Below are positions 53,619 through 61,621 of a stretch of DNA of 64,000 nt, one piece after another. Positions within the stretch are counted from its first letter, which is position 1; each line of letters begins with the position of its first letter. A program made the translations under genes and the position numbers. Below the pieces are notes generated by a model that was given only the letters and a program-made list of their open reading frames with translations, was not told the origin of the DNA and ran no database searches. The DNA comes from Oceanicaulis sp052055585. Lineage in GTDB: Bacteria > Pseudomonadota > Alphaproteobacteria > Caulobacterales > Maricaulaceae. The DNA lies in contig NZ_CP170485.1 in assembly GCF_052055585.1 (NCBI RefSeq), forward strand, positions 1,550,001-1,614,000. The letters run 5' to 3'.

Positions 53619-54337
53619 GCAAGCGCCTCCTCCAGCGTGAAACGACCTTCAAACAGGGCGCGCCCGATGATGCAGCCTGACAGGCCCTGCGCCTTCAGCG
53701 CGTGCAGATCGTCCAGCGAGGACACCCCGCCAGACGCCTGCCAGTTCATGTCGGGGCGGATCTTGGAAATATCTTCGTAAAGCTCAAGATTGGGACCTTC
53801 GAGCATGCCGTCTCGCGCCACATCGGTCGCAAGGGCATGGCTGAGACCGCCCAGACGATACTCGGACAACAAATCCGCCAGGGGCATGACAGACTGCTCT
53901 GTCCAGCCGCGCAGCGTGGGATAGGCGACGCCGTTATCGGCGATCTTCACATCAAAGGCGGCGGCGATCTGTTCAGCGCCAAAGGCCGCGATCCAGCCGA
54001 TCACGGTCTGGGGTTCACTGACCGCCAGACTGCCCACAACCGCGCGGCTCGCGCCAGCATCGAGGATCGCTTCCACATCCTCACGCGTGCGCACGCCGCC
54101 GCCGGTCTGCACCTTCAGCCCCACATCTGCAATGGCGCGAACAATATCCTGCTGACGCCGCGCGCCGTCGCGCGCGCCGGACAGATCAACAAGGTGCAGC
54201 CAGTCCGCACCAGCGGCCTTGAACTGCTCGGCCACCGCGACCGGATTGTCGCCATACTCGGTGACAGCGTCGAAATCGCCCTTGGCCAGGCGCACCACGC
54301 GGCCGTCCAGAACATCAATGGCGGGATAAAGGATCAT
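53612..54337 (-). CDS. hisA: 1-(5-phosphoribosyl)-5-[(5-phosphoribosylamino)methylideneamino] imidazole-4-carboxamide isomerase
   Basis: A 241-residue TIM-barrel isomerase (step 4). ILYPAIDVLDGRVVRLAKGDF carries the catalytic Asp, and QTGGGVRTREDV and ASGGVSSLDDL bind phosphate. ATG 54337 overlaps the hisH stop (ATGA); the frame extends upstream only inside hisH. Confidence 0.96.
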   Translation of the reverse strand: MILYPAIDVLDGRVVRLAKGDFDAVTEYGDNPVAVAEQFKAAGADWLHLVDLSGARDGARRQQDIVRAIADVGLKVQTGGGVRTREDVEAILDAGASRAVVGSLAVSEPQTVIGWIAAFGAEQIAAAFDVKIADNGVAYPTLRGWTEQSVMPLADLLSEYRLGGLSHALATDVARDGMLEGPNLELYEDISKIRPDMNWQASGGVSSLDDLHALKAQGLSGCIIGRALFEGRFTLEEALAC

Positions 54338-54933
54338 GCCGCGCCCTTCACAAAATTGGTCAGTATCTGCGCGCCGGTTTTCGCCGAGCGCTCGGGATGG
54401 AACTGGCATCCCGCCACATGCCCCTTGCGAGCGATGGCGGTGATCTCGGCTCCGTATCGGGTGGAGGCTGATGTGTGGGGCCCGACCGGCGCGTAAAAGC
54501 CATGCACGAAGTAGACATGCGCGCCCGCAGGCACGCCTTCGAGCAAGGGCTCGTCCGGTTTTACGGGCGTTAGCGTATTCCAGCCCATATGCGGCCACGG
54601 TCCGTCTGCACCGGGATCCAGACGCTCGATGCGTCCCGGGATCAGACCCAGCATCTCGCAATCGCTTTCAACCGAATAATCGAAGAGCAATTGCATACCC
54701 AGGCACACGCCCAGCAAAGGGCGTTGATCGCCCTGCAGTACTCTGGCCCATCCGGTCTCACGCAGGCGCTTCATCGCAGGGCCTGCCGCGCCGACGCCGG
54801 GCAGAATGATGCGATCACATCCCTCAGCTTCTTCGGGCGTTTCAGTCAGGCGATAGCGCGCTCCGATGCGTTCGAGCGCATAGCGCACAGACGAAATGTT
54901 CGCGGTCGAGGTATCGATGATGGCGGTCGTCAT
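54334..54933 (-). CDS. hisH: imidazole glycerol phosphate synthase glutaminase subunit
   Basis: A 199-residue class-I glutamine amidotransferase supplying ammonia to HisF. The triad is in LLGVCLGMQLLF (Cys) and GCQFHPERS (His, Glu). ATG 54933 shares its first base with the upstream hisB stop. Normal family length. Confidence 0.96.
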   Translation of the reverse strand: MTTAIIDTSTANISSVRYALERIGARYRLTETPEEAEGCDRIILPGVGAAGPAMKRLRETGWARVLQGDQRPLLGVCLGMQLLFDYSVESDCEMLGLIPGRIERLDPGADGPWPHMGWNTLTPVKPDEPLLEGVPAGAHVYFVHGFYAPVGPHTSASTRYGAEITAIARKGHVAGCQFHPERSAKTGAQILTNFVKGAA

Positions 54934-56129
54934 TACAGCACACCCTTGGTCGAGGGCAGAGCATCGCCCTCGACCCGCACCGCCATGCGCAGCGCGCGTC
55001 CAAATGCCTTGAAGGTGCTCTCGATCATGTGGTGCGCGTTCTCGCCCTCCACTTTCACATGCAAGGCAGCCTTGAGGCTCTCGGCGATGGAGCGGAACGC
55101 ATGGGCGCACATCTCCACCGGGAAATCGCCAACCCGCTCACCGGGGATCTCCCCTTCAAACACCGCAAAGGGACGGCCTGAGAGATCAATCCAGACCCCG
55201 GCGCGTGTTTCATCCATAGGCAGCTCGAAGCCGAAACGCGCAATTCCGCGTTTGTCGCCAAGCGCAACGCGCAGCCCCTCGCCGAGCGCCAGACACACAT
55301 CCTCGATGGTGTGGTGCGCATCGACTTCGAGATCGCCTTCACACGATACACTCAGCGCAATGCCCGCATGGCGCGCGATCTGCTCGAGCATATGGTCAAA
55401 GAAGGCATTGCCGGTTTCGATATCAGCGCCTTCCCGGTCCAGATCCACGCTCAGGGTGATCGCCGTCTCCTTGGTTACTCGGCGGATGGTGGCCATGCGT
55501 TGACGGGAGGAGAACCCCAGAAAGTCCGACAAGTCTCGTGCCGTTCTTGCGTCACGGACATGCCCCACCAGCCCTTCGCCATCTTCCGCCAGCACGAGGC
55601 CAAGGCGGCTTAGCGTCTGAGGATTGGTGTGCTCATAAACCAGGCCCCGGGACGTGACCTGCGCGACTTCACCCAGTTCTTCAGACAGAAGCTGGGCGAT
55701 GTCCTGTAAAATGGCGTCACGCTCCTCGCGGTCCTTGCGCGCGGCCAGACGGGCTCCGGGGCTCAGCTGGTTCAGGCCTTCTTCCAGAAGACAGCATGGC
55801 ACGGCATTGAGCTTGGTGCGCAGCAAGGCGGCCTGTTCAACATCCATGGCCGACAGAACCGTGACCGGGGTTTGCTGACCGCCCACTCGATAAAGGGTCA
55901 GCCCGGGTTGCGCGGGTTCATCCAGTGCAATGACGCCATCCGCTCCAAAGTCATGTGTGAGCGTCAGATCACTGCTCCAGACCGCTTGCCGCGCTTCATC
56001 CGTGCTGGACGCCAGGGCGAGCTTGTCCCGCGGGGTCTCGAGAATGATCTCAAGCCGCTCCAACAGCAGGTCTTCGCCCATGGCGCGCATGTCCTCGGGA
56101 CGTTTGGAAAGATCAAATACACCGCTCAT
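54933..56129 (-). CDS. hisB: imidazoleglycerol-phosphate dehydratase fused to a degenerate HisC-like domain
   Basis: A 398-residue protein. Residues 212-398 are a full IGPD domain (FFDHMLEQIARHAG, DAHHTIEDVCLALGEGL, CAHAFRS, AHHMIES, ending PSTKGVL) that removes water from imidazole glycerol phosphate; it is strikingly E. coli-like. Residues 1-211 are not the usual HAD phosphatase. By eye they align with HisC from mid large domain to C terminus, but PNNPTG is SSTDEA (41-46), DEAY is DEPA (70-73) and the lysine motif LSKAF is LSAMD (92-96), so PLP catalysis is lost. An internal ATG at 55496 (Met212) has no ribosome site, so one fused product is expected. Confidence 0.85.
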   Translation of the reverse strand: MSGVFDLSKRPEDMRAMGEDLLLERLEIILETPRDKLALASSTDEARQAVWSSDLTLTHDFGADGVIALDEPAQPGLTLYRVGGQQTPVTVLSAMDVEQAALLRTKLNAVPCCLLEEGLNQLSPGARLAARKDREERDAILQDIAQLLSEELGEVAQVTSRGLVYEHTNPQTLSRLGLVLAEDGEGLVGHVRDARTARDLSDFLGFSSRQRMATIRRVTKETAITLSVDLDREGADIETGNAFFDHMLEQIARHAGIALSVSCEGDLEVDAHHTIEDVCLALGEGLRVALGDKRGIARFGFELPMDETRAGVWIDLSGRPFAVFEGEIPGERVGDFPVEMCAHAFRSIAESLKAALHVKVEGENAHHMIESTFKAFGRALRMAVRVEGDALPSTKGVL

Positions 56130-57430
56130 TGAGCTGACTTCCTGTTTCGGCGCAACACCATGGCGAGGCGGTGAGCATCCAGGCCTTCAAGCGTTGCCAG
56201 TCGTTCTACGACAGGTCCCAACGTCTCAAGCGTTTTCTGGCTCAGTTCGAGCATCGTCGTTGTCTTCTGGAACATCTCGACCGTTACCCCGCCATACGCG
56301 CGCGCGGCGCCAGATGTGGGAAGCGCGTGGTTCGGACCGGCGGCGTAATCGCCAGCCGCTTCCGGCGTCCACGCCCCCAGAAAGATGGAACCGGCATGTC
56401 GAACCTTCTCCGCCAGGGCCCGCGGGCTCCCGGTCTGGATGATCAGGTGCTCGCTGGCATAGGCGTTCGCAGCCTCAGCCGCTTCCTCATCAGAAGTGAC
56501 GAGAACAAGCCGGGAGTTCGCCAAGGCTGCACGGGCGGTCTCTGCACGGGGCAGAAGGCCAAGAAGGCGCTCGATCTCGTCTTCAACCTGGCTGGCGAAC
56601 GCTTCCGAGTACGCCACCAGAACCACTTGAGCCAGAACATCATGTTCAGCCTGACTCAAGAGATCGATCGCGACAAGCTCAGCATCAGCCTCATCATCGG
56701 CAATAACCATGACTTCGCTCGGCCCTGCCGGCAAGTCAGCAGCAGCCCCATCCGGGCTTTGCGCCAGAAGCGACTTAGCAGCTGCGACATACGCATTGCC
56801 CGGACCGAAGATCTTGTCGGCCTTGGGAAGCCCCGCCACACCCAAGCCGAGCGCGGCGACCCCGTGGGCGCCGCCAATCGCGTAGACTTCCGCAACGCCT
56901 AGCAATTGCGCGGCGGCCAGAACGGTCGGTTCAACGCCCAGCCCTTTGCGAGGCGGCGCGATCACGGCGATGCGCGGAACCTGCGCCAGCTGCGCGGGGA
57001 CTGCCAGCATGATCAGGGTCGAGACCAGAGGCGCTGTGCCCGCTGGCACATAGAGCCCGGCCACGTCGATCGGGGTTACACGACGCCCCGCTCTTGCGCC
57101 TTCCCAGGTCTCAACTTCATAGGCGCGATAGCCCTGCTCTGCGTGAAAGGCGCGCACAGCATCTGCGGCGGCCAGAATCGCGTCCCGGTCCGCTGGCGTC
57201 AAAGCGTCCGCTGCGGCCTTCAACTCGGCAGATGAGACACGGAACCCGGCCTCAGGCGCCCAGCCGTCCAGACGCTCGGCATATTCGAACACAGCGGCGT
57301 CACCCCTTTCACGCACATCCTCAAGTATGGCCTGCGCGACCTTGAACGCGTCCGATCCCAGGGACGGCCTTTTAAACAGGCGCTGACGCGTCTGTTCGTC
57401 CGCCTTGCTCCATTCAATCCGGGTCAGCAT
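56126..57430 (-). CDS. hisD: histidinol dehydrogenase
   Basis: A 434-residue zinc enzyme catalysing the last two NAD-dependent oxidations, histidinol to histidine. VAGLYVPAGTAPLVSTLIMLAVPAQ, DLPAGPSEVMVIAD, SQAEHD and GPNHALPTSGAAR (the zinc and catalytic His region) are characteristic. It overlaps hisB by 4 nt and starts 1 nt after hisG. Confidence 0.97.
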   Translation of the reverse strand: MLTRIEWSKADEQTRQRLFKRPSLGSDAFKVAQAILEDVRERGDAAVFEYAERLDGWAPEAGFRVSSAELKAAADALTPADRDAILAAADAVRAFHAEQGYRAYEVETWEGARAGRRVTPIDVAGLYVPAGTAPLVSTLIMLAVPAQLAQVPRIAVIAPPRKGLGVEPTVLAAAQLLGVAEVYAIGGAHGVAALGLGVAGLPKADKIFGPGNAYVAAAKSLLAQSPDGAAADLPAGPSEVMVIADDEADAELVAIDLLSQAEHDVLAQVVLVAYSEAFASQVEDEIERLLGLLPRAETARAALANSRLVLVTSDEEAAEAANAYASEHLIIQTGSPRALAEKVRHAGSIFLGAWTPEAAGDYAAGPNHALPTSGAARAYGGVTVEMFQKTTTMLELSQKTLETLGPVVERLATLEGLDAHRLAMVLRRNRKSAQ

Positions 57431-57431
57431 G

Positions 57432-58319
57432 TCAGGCCATCATCTTTTCAATCGGCATGACAAGGATGGACCGCGCGCCGACAGCCTTGAGCTGCTCCAG
57501 CGTCGACCAGAACACCGCCTCGGTGCAAACAGCATGCACGGCGACAACGTCCTCGCGCCCGACGACCGGGGCGACCGTCGGCGCATCCGTGCCCGGCAGA
57601 ATGGCGCGCACCTCTTCCAGACGATCCCGCGGCGCGTTCAGAAGGATGTATTTGGTCTGGCGCGAGGCGATCACGCCCTTGAAGCGTTCGATCAGACGCT
57701 CGGCCGTCTCGGCGATAACGCCCGAGGCCGGCGTTTTACGGCGCACCAGCACAGCTTCGCTTTCCAGCACGGTTTCAAAAGCGGCAAGGCCATTGGCCTC
57801 CAGCGTCGCGCCGGTGGAGACCAGATCACAGATCGCATCCGCCACACCCATGCGAGGCGCGACCTCAACGCTGCCGCCCATCTCCACGATCTCGGCGGTG
57901 ACGCCGCGCTCCTTGAGATAGGCTGCGGTCAGCGCGGGATAACTCGTCGCGATGGTCTTGCCTTCAAGGTCGGTCACAGACGTGATGTCGCCATCCTTCG
58001 GAGACGCGAGCTTGAGCGTGCAGAACGCGAAACCCAGCTTCAGCGCAATCTCGAGATCCGCCATGCGGCTGGTCTTGTTCTGCGCTTCATAGAGCACGTT
58101 CTCGCCGACAATCCCGTAATCGCACGCGCCTGAGGCCACGAAGCTCGGTATGTCGTCGTCCCGGATGAGCATCAGGTCGATCGGCTCGTTCTCGGAGCGA
58201 CGCAGCAGGTCATCCCGGCTATAGGCGAGCTTCACCCCTGCCCGCTTGAGCAGATCCAGCCCGCCTTCGGCCAGACGTCCTTTCTTCTGGACCGCCAGGG
58301 TCAAACGGTTCTCGCGCAT
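57432..58319 (-). CDS. hisG: ATP phosphoribosyltransferase, long form
   Basis: A 295-residue first enzyme of the pathway. The catalytic part has LTLAVQKKGRLAE and DLVSTGATLEANGL (the PRPP-binding loop). The C-terminal ~75 residues form the ACT-like domain that binds histidine in long-form HisG, so no HisZ partner is needed; alphaproteobacteria often have short HisG with HisZ instead. The start overlaps the preceding regulator gene's stop by one base. Confidence 0.96.
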   Translation of the reverse strand: MRENRLTLAVQKKGRLAEGGLDLLKRAGVKLAYSRDDLLRRSENEPIDLMLIRDDDIPSFVASGACDYGIVGENVLYEAQNKTSRMADLEIALKLGFAFCTLKLASPKDGDITSVTDLEGKTIATSYPALTAAYLKERGVTAEIVEMGGSVEVAPRMGVADAICDLVSTGATLEANGLAAFETVLESEAVLVRRKTPASGVIAETAERLIERFKGVIASRQTKYILLNAPRDRLEEVRAILPGTDAPTVAPVVGREDVVAVHAVCTEAVFWSTLEQLKAVGARSILVMPIEKMMA

Positions 58320-58636
58320 CAGCCTTGCTCCTTCAAACGGTCCAGCACCAGCCGGTATCCCTGATGATCTTCCTGGGTCAGGAAACGAGCGACGCGGGTC
58401 ACGGTCGTTGTGCTCACCCCCGTATCCGCACTGATCTCGCGATAGGATTTCTCGCCTTCAGACAAGAGCTGCGCCACGCGCCAGCGCTCGGCCAGCGCCT
58501 GCATCTCGCCGGGCGTGGTCAGGTCTCGCAGAAACCGCCGCATCTCTTCGCCATCGCGCAGGGTCAGCAGCGCTTCACACAGCGCCATCACGTCTTCAGG
58601 CCCGCCCACGCGGGTTTCAGTTGCGGACTCAGCCAT
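58319..58636 (-). CDS. TrpR/YerC-YecD family regulator, probable his repressor
   Basis: A 105-residue TrpR-superfamily protein with a central helix-turn-helix: RWRVAQLLSEGEKSYREISADTGVSTTTVTRVARFL (about residues 50-87). YerC/YecD-type regulators are predicted HisR repressors in other bacteria. Here the gene heads the his operon and overlaps hisG by one base, so self-controlling repression by histidine is a natural inference. GGAGG precedes ATG 58636 and a promoter is visible just upstream. Confidence 0.9.
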   Translation of the reverse strand: MAESATETRVGGPEDVMALCEALLTLRDGEEMRRFLRDLTTPGEMQALAERWRVAQLLSEGEKSYREISADTGVSTTTVTRVARFLTQEDHQGYRLVLDRLKEQG

Positions 58637-58661
58637 CGCTCGCCTCCAGAGTTCGGAGGAC

Positions 58662-58689
58662 GTTATAGCGTGTTAGTGTGATAAAACAA
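58662..58689 (-). promoter_or_regulatory. promoter of the his operon
   Basis: On the minus strand, TTGTTT (58689-58684) and TATAAC (58667-58662) are separated by 16 bp. TTAT and ATAA at the two ends of the 58663-58684 stretch could be outer parts of an operator for the TrpR-like protein. No leader peptide with a histidine run fits in the 73-nt gap. Confidence 0.55.
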
Positions 58690-58709
58690 TGGCGCAGATG
58701 CAGAAGGCG

Positions 58710-59135
58710 CTACTTGAAGAGAATGCTCTGAAAATTCTCGCCAATGCGCTCTGCGCGCTCCAGAAAGAAAGCCGCCGCTTCCGGGCTCGGCGCAATGTCG
58801 TGCAGCGTCTGGGCAAAGAGCGCGAGCCAGATCGAGAAGTGTTCGGACTTGATCTTGTCCAGATGTTTGTGATGGGCCGGGATCGGCCGCCCGCCATAGG
58901 TCCCCGCATTCAGGGCGATCGAGGACCAGAACTGTTTCATCGTGTGAAGATGCGGCGTCCATTCGTCACCGATTGCAGCCTCAAAAACGGGGCCCAAAGT
59001 TTCATTGGCTTGAACGCGGGCGTAGAAGGTCTCGACGAGGTCCGAGATGAACACATCGTCCACGCCCATCGCCTCGGCGCGGCGCGCGATATCCCCCTGC
59101 CTGGCGGATGCGGTTCTGATGACGATTTCCGACAT
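58710..59135 (-). CDS. group III truncated haemoglobin
   Basis: A 141-residue 2-on-2 globin of group III (Ctb-like). The proximal haem-binding His is H91 in HHKHLDKIKSEHFSIWLALF, with family features ETFYARV, LGPVFEAAIG and FWSSIALNAGTYGG. Such globins bind O2 and NO; a role in NO or oxygen handling is inference. GAAGGG precedes ATG 59135. It lies upstream of, and in the same direction as, the his operon but has its own gap. Confidence 0.88.
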   Translation of the reverse strand: MSEIVIRTASARQGDIARRAEAMGVDDVFISDLVETFYARVQANETLGPVFEAAIGDEWTPHLHTMKQFWSSIALNAGTYGGRPIPAHHKHLDKIKSEHFSIWLALFAQTLHDIAPSPEAAAFFLERAERIGENFQSILFK

Positions 59136-59480
59136 GGCTCAGCCCTTCCTGCTGCGTGCTCTGGCGATGCCTCGCCCGGGACAGAATGGCAAGCGCATCG
59201 GTCGCGGCTGAATGCCTCATCACGAACGCAGTCCGGACGTGAGAGCTGGAAACCGGATAAAATAGCAGTCCAAACTTCGGCCCTCCAAGAACTCGATCTC
59301 GCAAGTTTCAGATTTTCCGAGTTTTGATATTTGCAGAATTCACACCCGCAACACAGGATTTAAAGACGCGATCCATAGCCTTTCCTGCATGTCAGGTTGA
59401 CCCTACGCGTCGAATTCCTATCTAATACTCCCGATCCCTAATTCGTTCATTTAGCGCCGCTGACAGCGGCAGGAGGACAT
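59136..59480. other. 345-bp intergenic region
   Basis: Between the divergent globin and DJ-1-like genes. No convincing small gene is visible. The right two thirds are A+T-richer than average and hold the DJ-1-like gene's promoter (59397-59426). A 6-bp hairpin GCCGCT-GAC-AGCGGC (59456-59470) directly abuts the AGGAGG ribosome site of that gene. Confidence 0.6.
59397..59426 (+). promoter_or_regulatory. sigma-70-type promoter
   Basis: TTGACC (59397-59402) and TCTAAT (59421-59426) spaced by 18 bp, in an A+T-richer stretch upstream of the DJ-1-like gene. The leader would be about 48 nt. Confidence 0.5.
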
Positions 59481-60023
59481 GTGGCTTTTTCCAAACCCAA
59501 TGCACGTCAAAACCGAATCGATCTCACTCATCTCGGCGCGTCCGGCGACATCGCGGTTCTCGCAGTCGACGGATTTGACGCGGGTGACCTGACTGACATC
59601 GCCGGTTCCGCGGAACGCGCCGGATACCGGACGATCATGATCAGCCCGAAAAAAGGCCTGATCACCGGCCGCCCGCAGGGTGGTGACGAAATGAATTTCG
59701 TGGTCGACGCCCAGCCGGGCGAGAAGGCCGCAAGCGCGTTCACCGGTCTGGTGCTGCCTGCGGGCGCATCCAGCGTCGAGCGGCTGCGCAATGATCAGGA
59801 TGCGCGCCTGCTGATCGCGGATTTCCTGCGCGCCGGCGCCCCTGTGTGCGCCCTGGGCGAAGCTGTGGCTCTGGTCGCAGAGATCGCGGAAACCACCGAT
59901 CCCAAATCAGACGCAGTTCTGGCGCTCAAGGGCGATCTGTTCGCTGCGGATGGCGATGATGCGCGCGCGGATGCCCGCAGCCTGTTCATCAAGGCCATGT
60001 CCATGACGGCGGAAGCCGCCTGA
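59481..60023 (+). CDS. DJ-1/PfpI-like domain protein
   Basis: A 180-residue protein with a class-I GATase-like fold of the DJ-1/PfpI type. VDGFDAGDLTDI is at the N terminus and the nucleophile elbow carries C123 in GAPVCALGEAVALVAE. The partner acidic residue appears as Asp36 rather than Glu, and no His follows the Cys directly, so it is a divergent member; stress protease, glyoxalase-like or redox roles are possible. The start is GTG 59481 with AGGAGG 4 nt upstream. A strong terminator follows. Confidence 0.8.
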   Translation: MAFSKPNARQNRIDLTHLGASGDIAVLAVDGFDAGDLTDIAGSAERAGYRTIMISPKKGLITGRPQGGDEMNFVVDAQPGEKAASAFTGLVLPAGASSVERLRNDQDARLLIADFLRAGAPVCALGEAVALVAEIAETTDPKSDAVLALKGDLFAADGDDARADARSLFIKAMSMTAEAA

Positions 60024-60045
60024 TTTAAGGACAGACCTGAATGAC

Positions 60046-60076
60046 AAACGCCCCGGCCATCGGCCGGGGCGTTTTT
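60046..60076 (+). terminator. intrinsic terminator after DJ-1-like gene
   Basis: A 13-bp stem (AAACGCCCCGGCC / GGCCGGGGCGTTT) with an ATC loop followed by T residues. It may also serve the convergent MFS gene. Confidence 0.93.
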
Positions 60077-60098
60077 CGTTGCAAGCCGGGACAAGAGC

Positions 60099-61484
60099 TC
60101 AGGCCTCTTCCCAGTCCTTGGCGATGGTGCGCGATCCGATCAGGAAGAGCGCGCCAGCGACCAGGTAGAGCGTTGCGCCGATCATGATCGAATAGCGAAG
60201 CGCTTCATCACCGAAGCTGGGGGTGAGCATGGTGGACAGCTCACCCAGTGCGTACACGCCCACACCAATGCCCAGAAGGTTGTTGATCAGCAGGAAGATG
60301 GCTGAGGCCATCGACCTCATATTCGGCGGCACAAGGTGCTGGAAGGCCGACAGCGTCGGGCCAAGCCAGGCCAGACCCAGCCCGGTCGGGATCATGAACA
60401 GCAACACCGCCATCATCGGCGACGGGGCCAGCACGCCCGCAATATAGAAGGGATAGGTCACAAAGAACGCCACCGCCGGAACGATCGCGTACATTCGCTT
60501 GGAGCCCTTGCCCATAATGTCGCCCAGCACGCCGCCGAGGATGATCCCCAGCGAGCCGCCGACAAACAGGATGGCGGCGAACAGCCAGCCCGACTGGATG
60601 ATCGCATCCTGCAGCCCCAGGTCAGAGAAAAAGCTGCGACGGAAGAAGCTGGGCACCCAGAAGAACACGCCATAGCCCATCATCGAGCTGCAGGACGCAC
60701 CCAGCGTGAGGAACCAGAAGCTCGGCTTCTTCGCCAGAACAGCCAGCACCTTGAAAATGCCCGGCTTGCTCTCTGCGACAGCCGGCTCGCCCGCGACCGC
60801 TTCGTTCTCTGCAAGCGTCGCGTCCACAGCCGGACGCTGGGGCGCATCCAGGCCGCCGCGTTTGGGCTCGCGCACGGTCAGCTTGAAGATGGGAGCGATC
60901 ACAAGGCCCAGCACGCCAACAATGATGAAGGCGGCGCGCCAGTCGAGATTGGCGCTCACGGCGCCGCCCGCGATCTGGGCGCCGGCGACCACGCCAAAGG
61001 CGGAGCCGATCGGAATGCCCAGCGAATAAATCGCCAGTGCGCGCGCCCGACTTTGAGGCGGGAAATAGTCCGCGATCAGGGAATAGGACGGCGCCACGCC
61101 GCCCGCCTCGCCGACACCCACGCCGACACGGGCCAGAAAGAGTTGGACGAAGTTCGTCGCCAGGCCGCAGATCGCGGTGAAACCGGACCAGATGGCCAGC
61201 GAAATGGTGATGATCCAGGTGCGCTTGGTGCGGTCCGCCAGCCAGGCGATCGGCACGCCGAGCGTGGAGTACAGGAGCGCAAAGGCGATACCGCCCAGAA
61301 GGCCAAGCTGACGGTCAGACAGATCCAGCTCCTGCTGGATCGGAATGGCCAGAATGGAAATGATCTGTCGGTCCAGAAAGTTGAACGCGTAGACGATGAA
61401 CAGCATGGCCAAGACCCATGCGCCATATCGTTTACTTGTGGGCGCGGGAGCGGCTCCAGGCTGAGCCTCGGTTTGAGTGGACAT
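60099..61484 (-). CDS. MFS transporter (Spinster-like)
   Basis: A 461-residue 12-helix major facilitator. FNFLDRQIISILAIPIQQELDLSDRQLGLLGGIAFALLYSTLGVPIAWLADR at residues 35-86 is the Spinster-homologue (Spns) signature region, and RVGVGVGEAGGVAPSYSLIADYFP follows. A charged loop with Ala/Glu/Val-rich sequence lies between helices 6 and 7. The substrate is unknown; relatives export lipids, aromatics or sugars. An inverted repeat lies upstream at 61542-61559. Confidence 0.88.
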   Translation of the reverse strand: MSTQTEAQPGAAPAPTSKRYGAWVLAMLFIVYAFNFLDRQIISILAIPIQQELDLSDRQLGLLGGIAFALLYSTLGVPIAWLADRTKRTWIITISLAIWSGFTAICGLATNFVQLFLARVGVGVGEAGGVAPSYSLIADYFPPQSRARALAIYSLGIPIGSAFGVVAGAQIAGGAVSANLDWRAAFIIVGVLGLVIAPIFKLTVREPKRGGLDAPQRPAVDATLAENEAVAGEPAVAESKPGIFKVLAVLAKKPSFWFLTLGASCSSMMGYGVFFWVPSFFRRSFFSDLGLQDAIIQSGWLFAAILFVGGSLGIILGGVLGDIMGKGSKRMYAIVPAVAFFVTYPFYIAGVLAPSPMMAVLLFMIPTGLGLAWLGPTLSAFQHLVPPNMRSMASAIFLLINNLLGIGVGVYALGELSTMLTPSFGDEALRYSIMIGATLYLVAGALFLIGSRTIAKDWEEA

Positions 61485-61541
61485 GTCTCTCCCCTGGTCT
61501 TTTGTGATTTTCGTGCGCCTTATCCGGCGCTGGCCATATAC

Positions 61542-61559
61542 TGAAGGGGTAAACCTTCA
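61542..61559. repeat. inverted repeat before the MFS gene
   Basis: TGAAGG-N6-CCTTCA, a perfect 6-bp dyad about 58 nt upstream of the MFS start, next to a TATATG sequence. It could be a regulator site; nothing else marks the gap. Confidence 0.4.
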
Positions 61560-61565
61560 AAAGGC

Positions 61566-61604
61566 AAAGAAAAAACGCCGCCAACCCGGTAAGGTTGGCG
61601 GCGT
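61566..61604 (-). terminator. intrinsic terminator of the TonB receptor gene
   Basis: A 12-bp stem (ACGCCGCCAACC / GGTTGGCGGCGT) with a 6-nt loop; on the minus strand it is followed by six T in a row. Confidence 0.92.
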
Positions 61605-61621
61605 CTTTCCGTCAGACGCGA

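Noticed and set aside
54933..55496. Stand-alone hisB starting at the internal ATG 55496
   Set aside because: The ATG looks like a family start, but the sequence before it is pyrimidine-rich (CTCCTCCC) with no ribosome site, and the upstream frame is open and HisC-like.
58637..58709. A histidine attenuator leader peptide
   Set aside because: The gap is only 73 nt and contains no run of His codons.
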